Source: Streptosporangium canum (lineage in GTDB: Bacteria > Actinomycetota > Actinomycetes > Streptosporangiales > Streptosporangiaceae). From it: a stretch of DNA of 64,000 nucleotides. A model generated the notes under the pieces. The model saw only the letters and a program-made list of their open reading frames with translations. It was not told where the DNA came from and made no database searches. Positions 1 to 8,206 of the stretch are shown here, one piece after another (the first letter of the stretch is position 1; every line of letters starts with the position of its first letter). The position numbers and the translations under genes were made by a program. The stretch spans positions 29,699 to 93,698 of the forward strand of contig NZ_FOQY01000030.1 of assembly GCF_900113865.1 (NCBI RefSeq), in the 5' to 3' direction.

Positions 1-52
1 GGCCCGGCGCCGCTGGACGGTCGCGCCCGCCGCCTGGCGGATGTTCACCTGA
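1..52 (+). CDS. possible 3' end of an upstream coding region
   Basis: A rightward frame running in from outside the window ends with residues WRMFT and a TGA at 50-52, and a short GC hairpin follows at once. The codon pattern is compatible with a real C-terminus, but about 16 codons are too few to identify a family. It would be convergent with the phosphoglucomutase gene. It could equally be non-coding. Confidence 0.25.
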   Translation, partial: ARRRWTVAPAAWRMFT

Positions 53-70
53 CCGGGCCGCCCGGCCCGG
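53..70. terminator. small GC-rich hairpin, possible terminator
   Basis: A perfect 7-bp inverted repeat (CCGGGCC / GGCCCGG) with a 4-base loop lies directly after the TGA at 50-52 and before the convergent gene ending at 139. There is no T-tract, which is usual for actinomycete terminators. In such GC-rich sequence, 7-bp stems also arise by chance. Confidence 0.3.
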
Positions 71-138
71 CTCCGGGAGCGGCCGGCCCCGACCGGCGGC
101 GTACGGTCCGCGGAGCTCCGCCCGGCCGGGCTCCCCGC

Positions 139-1776
139 CTACTTCAGCGACTCCGACACCAGGTCCCTGGCCGCCTCCTGCACCTCGGCGAGGTGCTCGG
201 GCCCCTTGAAGGACTCGGCGTAGATCTTGTAAACGTCCTCGGTGCCGGAGGGCCGGGCGGCGAACCAGGCGCTGTCCGTGCTGACCTTCACCCCGCCGAT
301 GGGGGCGCCGTTGCCGGGCGCCGAGGTGAGCACCTCCCTGATCGGCTCGCCGGCGAGCGTGTCGGCGGTGACCTGCTCGGCCGAGAGCCTGCCGAGCACC
401 GCCTTCTCCTCCCGGGTCGCGGGAGCGTCGACCCGGGCGTAGGCCGGATCGCCGAACCTGGACACCAGCCCGGCGTAGTGCTCGCTCGGCGAGCGGCCGG
501 TGGTCGCGATGATCTCGGAGGCCAGCAGCGCCAGGATGATCCCGTCCTTGTCGGTGGTCCACACCGATCCGTCGCGGCGCAGGAACGACGCCCCCGCGCT
601 CTCCTCGCCGCCGAAACCGAGTGAGCCGTCGAGCAGCCCCGGCACGAACCACTTGAACCCGACGGGCACCTCCATCAGCCGCCTGCCCAGATCGGCGGCC
701 ACCCGGTCGATCATGCCGCTGCTCACCAGCGTCTTGCCGACCCCGGCGTCCGCGGGCCAGTCAGGCCGGTGGGAGTAGAGGTAGGAGATCGCGACGGCGA
801 GATAGTGGTTGGGGTTGAGCAGGCCCCCGTCGGGGGTGACGACGCCGTGCCGGTCGGCGTCGGCGTCGTTGCCCGTGGAGACGTCGAAGGCGTCGCGGTT
901 GGCGATGAGGGAGGCCATGGCGTACGGCGACGAGCAGTCCATCCGGATCTTGCCGTCCCAGTCCAGCGTCATGAACCGCCACGTCGGGTCGGTCAGCGGG
1001 TTGACCACCGTCAGGTCCAGCCGGTGCCGCCCGGCGATCTCCCCCCAGTAGGCCACGCTCGCCCCGCCCAGCGGGTCGGCGCCGATGCGCACCCCCGCCT
1101 CCCGGATCGCGTCGATGTCCAGCACCGACGGCAGGTCGTCCACGTAGGCGCCGAGGAAGTCGTGGCGGCCGGTCGTGTCGGCGGCCAGGGCCCTGGCGTA
1201 GGGGATCCGCCTGACCTCCTTGAGACCGCCCGCGATCAGCGCGTTGGCCCGGTCCTGGATCCACGAGGTGGCGTCGGTGTCGGCCGGGCCGCCGTTCGGC
1301 GGGTTGTACTTGAAGCCGCCGTCGCCGGGCGGGTTGTGCGAGGGGGTCACCACCACGCCGTCGGCCAGACCCGCCGCGCGCCCGCGGTTGTGGCTGAGGA
1401 TCGCGTGGGAGACCGCCGGCGTCGGGGTGTAGCCGTCACGGCTGTCGATCAGCACCCTCACCCCGTTGGCCGCGAACACCTCCAGCGCCGACACCTGGGC
1501 GGGCTCCGAGAGCGCGTGGCTGTCGGCGCCGAGGAAAAGCGGCCCGTCCACTCCCCGCGCTGCGCGGTATTCCACGATGGCCTGGCTGGTCGCGAGAATG
1601 TGGTCCTCGTTGAAGGCGACGTTCAGCGAGGAGCCGCGGTGCCCCGACGTGCCGAACGACACCCGCTGGCCGACCTCCTGGGGGTCGGGGCGGAGAGCGT
1701 AGTAGGCGGTCACCAGGCGGGCCACGTCAACCAGATCGGAGGGTTGGGCGATCTTCCCCGCGCGCTCGTGCGTCAT
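139..1776 (-). CDS. pgm: alpha-D-glucose phosphate-specific phosphoglucomutase
   Basis: This cytosolic enzyme interconverts glucose 1-phosphate and glucose 6-phosphate, linking glycogen/trehalose and cell-wall sugar nucleotides to glycolysis. The 545-residue protein is full length for the bacterial alpha-PGM family. The catalytic phosphoserine loop TPSHNP is at residues 144-149 (Ser146). The Mg-binding loop DADADRHG is at 304-311, the sugar-binding GGEESAG at 389-395, and the phosphate-binding RPSGTE motif lies near the C-terminus. The ATG start is preceded by a good AAGGAG ribosome site 6 bases upstream. The gene stands alone: nearest upstream is a small unrelated protein on the same strand 289 bases away. 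I see no damage; the assignment is secure. Confidence 0.95.
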   Translation of the reverse strand: MTHERAGKIAQPSDLVDVARLVTAYYALRPDPQEVGQRVSFGTSGHRGSSLNVAFNEDHILATSQAIVEYRAARGVDGPLFLGADSHALSEPAQVSALEVFAANGVRVLIDSRDGYTPTPAVSHAILSHNRGRAAGLADGVVVTPSHNPPGDGGFKYNPPNGGPADTDATSWIQDRANALIAGGLKEVRRIPYARALAADTTGRHDFLGAYVDDLPSVLDIDAIREAGVRIGADPLGGASVAYWGEIAGRHRLDLTVVNPLTDPTWRFMTLDWDGKIRMDCSSPYAMASLIANRDAFDVSTGNDADADRHGVVTPDGGLLNPNHYLAVAISYLYSHRPDWPADAGVGKTLVSSGMIDRVAADLGRRLMEVPVGFKWFVPGLLDGSLGFGGEESAGASFLRRDGSVWTTDKDGIILALLASEIIATTGRSPSEHYAGLVSRFGDPAYARVDAPATREEKAVLGRLSAEQVTADTLAGEPIREVLTSAPGNGAPIGGVKVSTDSAWFAARPSGTEDVYKIYAESFKGPEHLAEVQEAARDLVSESLK

Positions 1777-2065
1777 TGCGATCTCCTTATGTCATCACGG
1801 CCAGACGGTACCTACCCGCAAACAGGCAGAACTTTAGCCATCGCCCCCGGACTTCGGCCCCGGGCCTGCGACTTCTCGCCATGCCCGGCCGCCGGGACGG
1901 GGCCGGCGTCGAGCCGGACCCGTCCGGGCAGGGCTCGTCGGAAAGGCTCGAAGATCCATGTCGCCGGCCGTGACGGCGTGCCGGGCGGTCGGGCCGGACC
2001 GAGGCCGGCGAGCCCGCCTCCGGACGGTCTTCCGGGACCGGCGCCTGTGAAACCAGGTCGACGCG

Positions 2066-2389
2066 TCATCGGCGCCCGCGGTGCGGCAGCCGGCGGCCCA
2101 GGTCGCTCATCCGGTCGAGCAGGCGTCTCCGGAACGCGGGAGCGCCCGATCCCACGGCGACGCCGGCCGAGCCGGTCGCCGGGACGGGGACCACCGGCCC
2201 GGCCCGGTCAGGGGCCTCGCCGAGCGCCTTCCGCTCGCTCTCCGAGGCCTCCTCCAGACGGGCGCGGAGCCGCTCGCGGATCTCGTCCGGAGTGTAGGCC
2301 TGCCGCCGCCGTTCCGCCCGGGCGATCACCACTCCGGTCGCCGCCACGCCCGCGACACCTGCCAGGCCGAGTATCTTCCACCACCGCAT
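2066..2389 (-). CDS. small membrane-anchored protein of unknown function
   Basis: A 107-residue protein with one N-terminal membrane segment (about residues 5-24, GLAGVAGVAATGVVIARA) is followed by a charged cytoplasmic stretch rich in Arg/Glu (about 25-60), probably helical. A Pro/Ala/Gly-rich linker and a basic C-terminus complete it. I do not recognise the family. It is read divergently from the C92-like amidase gene, with only 17 bases between the two start codons. No ribosome site lies upstream of its ATG, and a TAnnnT box ends 6 bases before it, so the mRNA is probably leaderless. The pairing hints at a related role in the cell envelope, but that is only inference. Confidence 0.55.
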   Translation of the reverse strand: MRWWKILGLAGVAGVAATGVVIARAERRRQAYTPDEIRERLRARLEEASESERKALGEAPDRAGPVVPVPATGSAGVAVGSGAPAFRRRLLDRMSDLGRRLPHRGRR

Positions 2390-2390
2390 G

Positions 2391-2406
2391 TGCCTAGGCT
2401 ACAGAG
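2391..2406. promoter_or_regulatory. shared symmetric -10 element between two divergent genes
   Basis: The palindrome GCCTAGGC gives TAGGCT (2395-2400) on the plus strand and TAGCCT (2401-2396) on the minus strand. Both match the actinobacterial -10 pattern TAnnnT, and each ends exactly 6 bases before an ATG (2407 plus, 2389 minus). Neither gene has a Shine-Dalgarno sequence. This fits one bidirectional promoter producing two leaderless messages. No convincing -35 boxes are visible. Confidence 0.5.
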
Positions 2407-3042
2407 ATGCCCGGCAAGAGCATCAGCCTCGACGAGGCGGTCGACCTGACCCGTACCGGCGACGTATGGCTGTTCCGCGGCCGCACCGTACCCGATCGAG
2501 CCATCCAGACCGTGACGAACAGTCCCGTCAACCATGTCGGCATGTCCGTCGTCATCGACGACATGCCGCCGTTGATGTGGCACGCCGAACTCGGCCGGTC
2601 GCTGCCCGACCTGTGGTCCGGGACCCACCAACGCGGGGTCCAGCTGCACGACCTGCGCGAGGCGGTCTGCGTGTGGGCCACCAGGTACGGCCAGCGCGGC
2701 TGGCTGCGCCAGCTCGAACCCCAGGTCACCCGTGAGATGGAGGACGCGGTCCTGCGCACCGTCGCACGCCTGGACGGCACCCCGTTCCCCTCCACCGCCC
2801 GGCTCGCCGGTCGCTGGTTCCGCGGGCGGGTGCCGAAGCTCCTGAAGCGGGGCGCCGAGGAGAGCGCGCTGGAGAGCGCCTACTGCGCGGAGGTCGTCGC
2901 CGTCACCTACGAGGCGATGGGGCTGCTCCCCGGCGGTCGCCGCCCGAACTGGTACGACCCGGGCCGGTTCTGGAGCGGCGACGACCTGGAGCTGTCCGGC
3001 GGATTCCAGCTCGGCGGGGAGATCACCGTGAAGCTGGCGTAG
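2407..3042 (+). CDS. permuted NlpC/P60-type (C92 / YiiX-like) cysteine hydrolase
   Basis: The 211-residue protein has the layout of circularly permuted papain-fold amidases. A His sits in an N-terminal strand (NHVGMSV, about residue 39) and the candidate catalytic Cys lies late in the chain (AYCAEVVA, about residue 160). The second segment continues into an Asp-containing strand (NWYDPGRF). Family members cleave amide or ester bonds of peptidoglycan peptides or lipids; the substrate here is unknown. There is no signal peptide or membrane segment, so it is probably cytoplasmic. The ATG follows a -10-like box directly, without a ribosome site. It shares its promoter with the small membrane protein on the other strand. 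Confidence 0.6.
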   Translation: MPGKSISLDEAVDLTRTGDVWLFRGRTVPDRAIQTVTNSPVNHVGMSVVIDDMPPLMWHAELGRSLPDLWSGTHQRGVQLHDLREAVCVWATRYGQRGWLRQLEPQVTREMEDAVLRTVARLDGTPFPSTARLAGRWFRGRVPKLLKRGAEESALESAYCAEVVAVTYEAMGLLPGGRRPNWYDPGRFWSGDDLELSGGFQLGGEITVKLA

Positions 3043-3179
3043 GCCGTACGGCAGACTTGGACGCAGACGCGACCCCCGGCGGCTCGCCACCCGAGGTCAC
3101 AGGTGGTGGATCTTGTCGCTCCGTGCCGCTGCGGCGCCTCGCAGCGGACACGCCGCTGTGAACACCAGGGGGATGGGTC

Positions 3180-4403
3180 ATGTCGGACACCGTGGTCGTC
3201 GTCGGAGCCGGGCTCGCCGGTCTGTCATGCGCGGTACGGCTGCACGCCGCAGGGGTGCCGGTCCGGGTCGTCGAGGCCGCCGGGGAGGTGGGCGGGCGGG
3301 TGCGCACCGACATCGTGGACGGCTTCCGGCTGGACCGCGGTTTCCAGGTGTTCAACACCGCCTACCCGGAGGCCGGCCGGGTCCTCGACATCGGCGCCCT
3401 GGATCTGGGGGTGATCGCCTCGGGGCTGATCGTCTTCGACCGGGGGCGGCGGGAGCGTTTCATGCTGCCCTGGCGGCATCCCGAGCACGCGCTCAGCGGG
3501 GTGCTGGCGGATGTGGGGTCGCCGCGCGACAAGGCCGCCCTGGCCGCGCTGACGGCACGGGACATCGCCTTCCCCGCCGACCGGCTGCGCGGCGGCACCG
3601 AACGCACCACGGAGGCGGAGCTGCGGCACTGGGGCATCTCGTCCAAGATGATCGACAAGCTGCTCCGCCCCTTCCTGTCCGGAGTGGTGCTCGAACGGGA
3701 GCTCCAGACCTCCAGCCGGTTCTTCCACCTGCTCTGGCGGGCCTTCGCCCGGGGCACGATCGGGCTGCCCGCGCTCGGCATGGGGGAGATCCCCCGCCAG
3801 CTCGCCGCCCGCCTCCCGGCCGAGGCGCTGTCACTGGGCACCCCGGTCGCGGCGGTGACGGAGGACGGGGTGAGGACGGCCGGGGGCGAGACGATCCCGG
3901 CCCGCGCGGTCGTCGTGGCGACCGACCCGGCCGCGGCGGCCGGTCTCTGTCCCGGGCTGAGGATCCCGGAGATGCGCGCGGTGACGACCTTCTACCACGT
4001 CGCCGCCCGCTCCCCGCTGGGAGAGCCCACGCAGATCGTCGACGCCGAGGGCCTGGTCACCGACACCCTGGTCGTCACCGACGTCGCGCCCGGATACTCC
4101 CCGGACGGCCGCGCCCTGATCTCCACCTCGCTCCTGGGGGTCCTGTCCGACGCCGACGAGCCGGGGGTCCGGTCACGGCTGGCCCAGATCTACGGGACGG
4201 ACACCTCCGCCTGGCGGCACCTGGCGACCTATCCGATCGAGGCCGCGCTGCCCGCGATGACGCCGCCCTTCCCGCTGCGCCGGCCGGTCCGTCTCGCGCC
4301 CGGCCGCTACGTGTGCGGCGATCATCGCGACACCGGCTCCCAGCAGGGGGCCCTGGTCTCCGGCCGGCGTGCCGCCGACGCCGTACTGGCCGATCTGGGC
4401 TGA
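3180..4403 (+). CDS. FAD-dependent oxidoreductase, protoporphyrinogen-oxidase/amine-oxidase superfamily
   Basis: The 407-residue flavoprotein opens with the dinucleotide-binding loop VVVVGAGLAGLSCA (residues 5-18), then the GG-doublet GEVGGRVRT that contacts FAD. The C-terminal FAD-binding stretch (YVCGDHRDTGSQQGALVSGRRAA, split here only as description) is the usual last motif of the family. The middle of the protein is the variable substrate domain. No membrane segment is evident. Related actinobacterial proteins are annotated as NAD(P)/FAD oxidoreductases or phytoene/protoporphyrinogen-type desaturases; the substrate cannot be read from sequence. It is monocistronic, between the amidase and fasciclin genes, and starts at ATG after GGGGGATGG. 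Confidence 0.8.
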   Translation: MSDTVVVVGAGLAGLSCAVRLHAAGVPVRVVEAAGEVGGRVRTDIVDGFRLDRGFQVFNTAYPEAGRVLDIGALDLGVIASGLIVFDRGRRERFMLPWRHPEHALSGVLADVGSPRDKAALAALTARDIAFPADRLRGGTERTTEAELRHWGISSKMIDKLLRPFLSGVVLERELQTSSRFFHLLWRAFARGTIGLPALGMGEIPRQLAARLPAEALSLGTPVAAVTEDGVRTAGGETIPARAVVVATDPAAAAGLCPGLRIPEMRAVTTFYHVAARSPLGEPTQIVDAEGLVTDTLVVTDVAPGYSPDGRALISTSLLGVLSDADEPGVRSRLAQIYGTDTSAWRHLATYPIEAALPAMTPPFPLRRPVRLAPGRYVCGDHRDTGSQQGALVSGRRAADAVLADLG

Positions 4404-4583
4404 TCGATCCGAGCCGGTCGGCGGGCCGACATCTCTTCATACAGGGAGATATGTGGTCAAGAGTCATGCTATGGGGCATTTAACGTGACATCGGAGGGCA
4501 TTGATCTACGAAAGATCGATGAGCGACTCGGGGCCCGGCGGATGGGTCCAGGAGGACTCATCCGTCCATCCAAGGAGATCACT

Positions 4584-5273
4584 GTGAAGAAGAAGTCTCT
4601 TCTCGCCTCGGCTCTGACCGCGCTGGCCCTGGCCGCCGCCCCGGGCGCCGCCCAGGCGGTCACCACGGGTTCCATCCTCCGGGTCTCTCCCACGCCCATG
4701 CCCACCGACATGACCTCCGAGTCGCCCACCGACATGACCTCGGAATCGCCCGGCGGCTCGGAATCGCCCGGCGGCGCCATGACCAAACCCTTCGGCCCGG
4801 GCTGTTCCTCCCTGCCCACCACCGGCGCGGGCAGCCTGGAGAGCATGGCCAAGGAACCGGTCGCCACCGCGGCGTCCCACAACCCGCAGCTCTCCACCCT
4901 GGTCGAGGCGGTCAAGAAGGCCGGGCTGACCGACAAGTTGAACTCCGCCAAGGAGATCACGGTGTTCGCCCCCACCAACGAGGCGTTCAGCAAGATCCCG
5001 AAGGAGATGCTCGACAAGGTCCTGTCCGACAAGGCACAGCTCACCAAGATCCTCTCCTACCACGTCGTCGAGGGGAAGAAGACCCCCGAGGAGCTCACCG
5101 AGGCGACGCTGAGCACGCTCTCGGGCGGCACGCTGACCGTCAAGGGCTCCGGTGAGGACTACATGGTCAACGACGAGGCCAAGGTCCTGTGCGGCAACAT
5201 CCAGACCGCCAACGCCACCGTCTACCTGATCGACGCGGTTCTGCTGCCCACCGCCGGGGCGTCGCCGAGCTGA
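4584..5273 (+). CDS. secreted fasciclin (FAS1)-domain protein
   Basis: I place the start at the GTG at 4584, which has an AAGGAG ribosome site 6-11 bases upstream and gives a clean signal peptide: KKK, a hydrophobic core, then AAQA as cleavage site. The in-frame ATG at 4485 would add 33 residues with no such features. The mature protein has a Met/Thr/Ser/Pro linker with repeated TDMTSESP units, then one FAS1 domain of about 130 residues. The domain shows VFAPTNEAF (H1) and the YHVV motif before KKTPEEL (H2 region). FAS1 domains act in adhesion outside the cell; the MPT70-like secreted form is common in actinobacteria. A strong hairpin follows the stop. Confidence 0.88.
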   Translation: MKKKSLLASALTALALAAAPGAAQAVTTGSILRVSPTPMPTDMTSESPTDMTSESPGGSESPGGAMTKPFGPGCSSLPTTGAGSLESMAKEPVATAASHNPQLSTLVEAVKKAGLTDKLNSAKEITVFAPTNEAFSKIPKEMLDKVLSDKAQLTKILSYHVVEGKKTPEELTEATLSTLSGGTLTVKGSGEDYMVNDEAKVLCGNIQTANATVYLIDAVLLPTAGASPS

Positions 5274-5280
5274 GCGGGTG

Positions 5281-5307
5281 GAGGGGCGCCCTTCGCGGGT
5301 GCCCCTC
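5281..5307 (+). terminator. hairpin terminator after the fasciclin gene
   Basis: An 11-bp stem (GAGGGGCGCCC paired with GGGTGCCCCTC, one G-T pair) closes on a stable TTCGC-type loop, 7 bases after the fasciclin stop codon. There is no U-tract, as is common in this group. Confidence 0.75.
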
Positions 5308-5384
5308 ACCGTGTCCTTCCGCCGATGACGAGTACCGCGCCCATCCACGGGTAGCCGGCGCGGTACACGGAGAAGGGAAGCGGC

Positions 5385-7028
5385 ATGGGTGTGAGGGACG
5401 GCTTCGGGCTGCGGGCGCGGCGGCTGAGGGCGGTGGCCCGCGAGGTCTTCGGGTGGCGGGACCTGCGGCCGGGACAGCTCGAGGCCATGCGCCACCTGCT
5501 GGGCGGCGGCGACGCGCTCGTGGTCATGCCGACCGGCAGCGGCAAGTCCGCCGTCTACCAGGTGCCGGCCCTGCTGCTGGACGGGCCGACGGTGGTCGTC
5601 TCGCCGCTGATCGCGCTCCAGCGCGACCAGGTCGCCGGGCTGCGGGAGGCCGACGCCGGCGGGGCGGTCGCGGTCAACTCCGCGCAGGCCGGCGCCGAGG
5701 CCTCCCTTGAGTCGGTGCGGGCGGGCAGGACCGAGTTCGTCTTCCTCTCGCCCGAGCAGCTCGCCAGGCCCGAGACGGTCGAGCGGCTGCGCGCCGCCCG
5801 TCCCTCGCTGATCGCCATCGACGAGGCCCACTGCGTGTCCGCGTGGGGACACGACTTCCGGCCCGACTACCTGCGGCTGGGACAGGTCATCGAACGGCTC
5901 GGCCACCCCCCGGTGGTGGCGCTGACCGCCACGGCGACCCCGTCGGTCCGCGAGGAGATCGTCACGGCCCTGGGCCTGTCGGACGTCCGCCAGATCGTGC
6001 GCGGCTTCGACCGCCCCAACCTGGACCTGGAGGTCCGCCGGTTCGTCACCCAGGAGGACCTGCGGCGGGCGCTGGTGGAGGACGCCGCCTCCCGTCCCGG
6101 GCTCGGGCTGGTCTACGTCGCCACCCGCCGCGCCGCCGAGGAGTACGCCGCCGCGCTGCGGGAGGCGGGCCGCCGGGTCGAGCCGTACCACGCGGGGATG
6201 AAGGCCGCCGACCGCCACCGCGTCCACGGGATGTTCCGCGATGACGAGCTCGACGTCGTCGTGGCGACCTCGGCGTTCGGCATGGGCATCGACAAGCCGG
6301 ATGTGCGGTTCGTGCTGCACGCCGCTCCACCGGAGTCGCCGGACTCCTACTACCAGGAGATCGGCCGCGCCGGCCGGGACCAGGCCCCGGCATCGGCGGT
6401 GCTGTTCTACCGTCCGGAGGATCTCGGGCTGCGCAGGTTCTTCGCCGGGGGGCGGGCCGACGAGGAGCTCCTGCTGCGGACCGCCACGCTGATCCACGAA
6501 CACGGGGGCGCCGTCCCGGCCGCCGGGCTGCGCGGCCTGCTGGACGTCGGCGCCACCCGGCTGACCCGGGTGGTGAACCTGCTGGAGCGCGCCGGCGCGG
6601 TCGAGGTCACCGGGGAGGGGGACCTGCGCCAGGTCTCCGGCGGCCCCGCGCCGCGGGAGGCCGTCGCGCGCGCCGTCGAACTCGACGACACCCGCCGCCG
6701 CATCGACGACTCACGCATCGACATGATGCGCGGCTACGCCGAGACCACCGGCTGCCGCCGCAGGTTCCTGCTGGAGTACTTCGGCGAGCCGTACGAGCGC
6801 ACCTGCGGCGACTGCGACACCTGCCGGGCGGGCCTGTCCGCCCCGCCCGAGACCGGCGGCGGGCCCTTCCCGATGCACGCCGGCGTACGGCACAGCAGCT
6901 GGGGCGCCGGGGTGGTGATGAGCAGGGAGGCCGACCGGATCACCGTTCTGTTCGACGAGGTCGGCTACAAGACGCTCTCCCTGGAGGCCGTCGAGCGCGA
7001 CGGCCTCCTGGTGGCCGAGTACGTCTAG
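5385..7028 (+). CDS. recQ: RecQ-family ATP-dependent DNA helicase, short form
   Basis: A 3'-5' DNA helicase of the RecQ family, acting in recombination and repair. Walker A is MPTGSGKS (residues 48-55), the DEAH box is IDEAHCV (144-150), the aromatic-rich loop is WGHDFRPDY, and motif VI is QEIGRAGRD (323-331). The RQC zinc site is intact: Cys456, Cys473, Cys476 and Cys479. The winged-helix part is reduced and there is no HRDC domain. Instead the last 50 residues (about 497-545, HAGVRHSSWGAGVV through FDEVGYKTLSLE) resemble the Tudor-like C-terminal domain of PcrA/UvrD helicases. At 547 residues it is shorter than E. coli RecQ. Start ATG has an AGAAGGGAAG ribosome site. No partner gene is adjacent. 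Confidence 0.9.
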   Translation: MGVRDGFGLRARRLRAVAREVFGWRDLRPGQLEAMRHLLGGGDALVVMPTGSGKSAVYQVPALLLDGPTVVVSPLIALQRDQVAGLREADAGGAVAVNSAQAGAEASLESVRAGRTEFVFLSPEQLARPETVERLRAARPSLIAIDEAHCVSAWGHDFRPDYLRLGQVIERLGHPPVVALTATATPSVREEIVTALGLSDVRQIVRGFDRPNLDLEVRRFVTQEDLRRALVEDAASRPGLGLVYVATRRAAEEYAAALREAGRRVEPYHAGMKAADRHRVHGMFRDDELDVVVATSAFGMGIDKPDVRFVLHAAPPESPDSYYQEIGRAGRDQAPASAVLFYRPEDLGLRRFFAGGRADEELLLRTATLIHEHGGAVPAAGLRGLLDVGATRLTRVVNLLERAGAVEVTGEGDLRQVSGGPAPREAVARAVELDDTRRRIDDSRIDMMRGYAETTGCRRRFLLEYFGEPYERTCGDCDTCRAGLSAPPETGGGPFPMHAGVRHSSWGAGVVMSREADRITVLFDEVGYKTLSLEAVERDGLLVAEYV

Positions 7029-7264
7029 AGACCGCCCTGGAGCCGAAAAGGCATCCTGGCCAGGGGGCTGGCAGGACTCGGCTACCTCACTGGGCCGGAT
7101 GCCCTGCCAGGCGGGTGAGATGCGACAAGGTCGCGTCTGTGGAGGTCGTGCGGGACCGGATGGTCCGGTCCCTCATCTCCTCGGCCTCGCGCAACTCCTC
7201 CACGTTCTCCGAGGTGATCCACCGTTCAACGGGATCGGCCCGGTCCGCCCGGACCCTCGGCGGG
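7029..7264. other. intergenic region with interleaved inverted repeats and a possible gene remnant
   Basis: GGCATCC (7050-7056) and CTGGCAGG (7068-7075) are each repeated inverted, in the same order, at 7097-7103 and 7103-7110. The two pairs interleave (A-B-A'-B'), so they cannot both form simple nested stems. On the minus strand, bases about 7240-7087 keep an open frame with coding-like third-position GC and a Glu/Arg-rich translation ending in TGA, but no plausible start. It may be the decayed end of a lost gene. Confidence 0.35.
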
Positions 7265-8083
7265 TCAGCCGTCGGTCTTGCGGGCGACCCCGGCCACCGT
7301 CCAGGTCCTCTCCGGGCGCTGGGCGGCGAGCGGGTTGTCGGGACGCCACTGGCGGAGGTAGACCAGGCCCGGGTCGACGAGTTCCAGCCCGTCGAAGAAG
7401 CGCAGCACCTGCTGGCGCGTGCGTGAGGCGTCCTCGCTACGGCCGAGGACCTTGCGGTAGATGTCGACGAGCGGCCCCGCCGCCTCGGGACGGGCGTCGA
7501 AGACGGCGTGGGCGATGACGAGGTGGCTGCCGACCGCCACCGCGTCGCGCAGCCGGGCGACGCTCTTGAACGGGTCGTCCTCGTCGGGGATGAACTGCAG
7601 CGCGGAGGTGATCAGGAGGGCCACCGGCCGCTCCAGATCGATGAGCCGCCGCAGCTCGGGGTCCGCGAGCAGCTCGTCGGGGTGGAGCACGTCGCCCCTG
7701 ACGGCGGCGGTGCGGGGGTCGGTGGCCAGCAGGGCCAGGGAGTGGGAGAGCACGACCGGGTCGTCGGCGACGTAGACCACGCGTGCGGCGGGCTCAAGGG
7801 ACTGCGCGACCTGGTGGACGTTGTGCTGGGTGGGGAGTCCCGCGCCTATGGTGAGGAACTGCGTGATGCCCTGCCCGACGAGATGGCGGACCGCCCGGCC
7901 GAGGAAGGCCTGGCCCTCCTTCGCCATCGTCCTGATCTCCGGGGCGATGGCGAGCACCTCCTCGGCGGCCCTGCGGTCGGCCGCGAAGTTGTCCTTGCCG
8001 CCGAGGAAGTAGTCGTTCATCCGGGCGACGTTGGGCACGCTCGTGTCCAGACCTGCCGGTGGCCGCCGGGTCGCGTCGCTCAT
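7265..8083 (-). CDS. SAM-dependent methyltransferase, Methyltransf_19 (DUF574) family
   Basis: The 272-residue protein matches the actinobacteria-specific DUF574 family throughout. It has the N-terminal NVARMNDYFLGGKDNFAADR signature (about residues 17-36), then the SAM-binding strand FLTIGAGLPT and the acidic end of strand 2 (VVYVADDP). A proline-rich ending with VDPGLVYLRQWRP completes it. Family members have a Rossmann methyltransferase fold; their substrates are largely unknown and several are named in secondary-metabolite clusters. ATG is preceded by GAGGAG. It is the downstream member of a tandem pair with the 271-residue paralogue, separated by 123 bases, so each probably has its own promoter. 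Confidence 0.85.
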   Translation of the reverse strand: MSDATRRPPAGLDTSVPNVARMNDYFLGGKDNFAADRRAAEEVLAIAPEIRTMAKEGQAFLGRAVRHLVGQGITQFLTIGAGLPTQHNVHQVAQSLEPAARVVYVADDPVVLSHSLALLATDPRTAAVRGDVLHPDELLADPELRRLIDLERPVALLITSALQFIPDEDDPFKSVARLRDAVAVGSHLVIAHAVFDARPEAAGPLVDIYRKVLGRSEDASRTRQQVLRFFDGLELVDPGLVYLRQWRPDNPLAAQRPERTWTVAGVARKTDG

Positions 8084-8206
8084 GGGTCATCTCCTCGGTT
8101 GCCTGTGAGACTAAAGAACAGTGGCGTCCGTGGGTAGATGGCAAGCTGTGGGCAATGCGAGAAATATGTTGATTGTTCTGTAAGGTCCGCTGTCCCGCGC
8201 GGCCTG

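Noticed and set aside
4506..6503. 665-codon minus-strand frame opposite the fasciclin and recQ genes
   Set aside because: It spans a terminator and two unrelated genes; composition typical of shadow frames.
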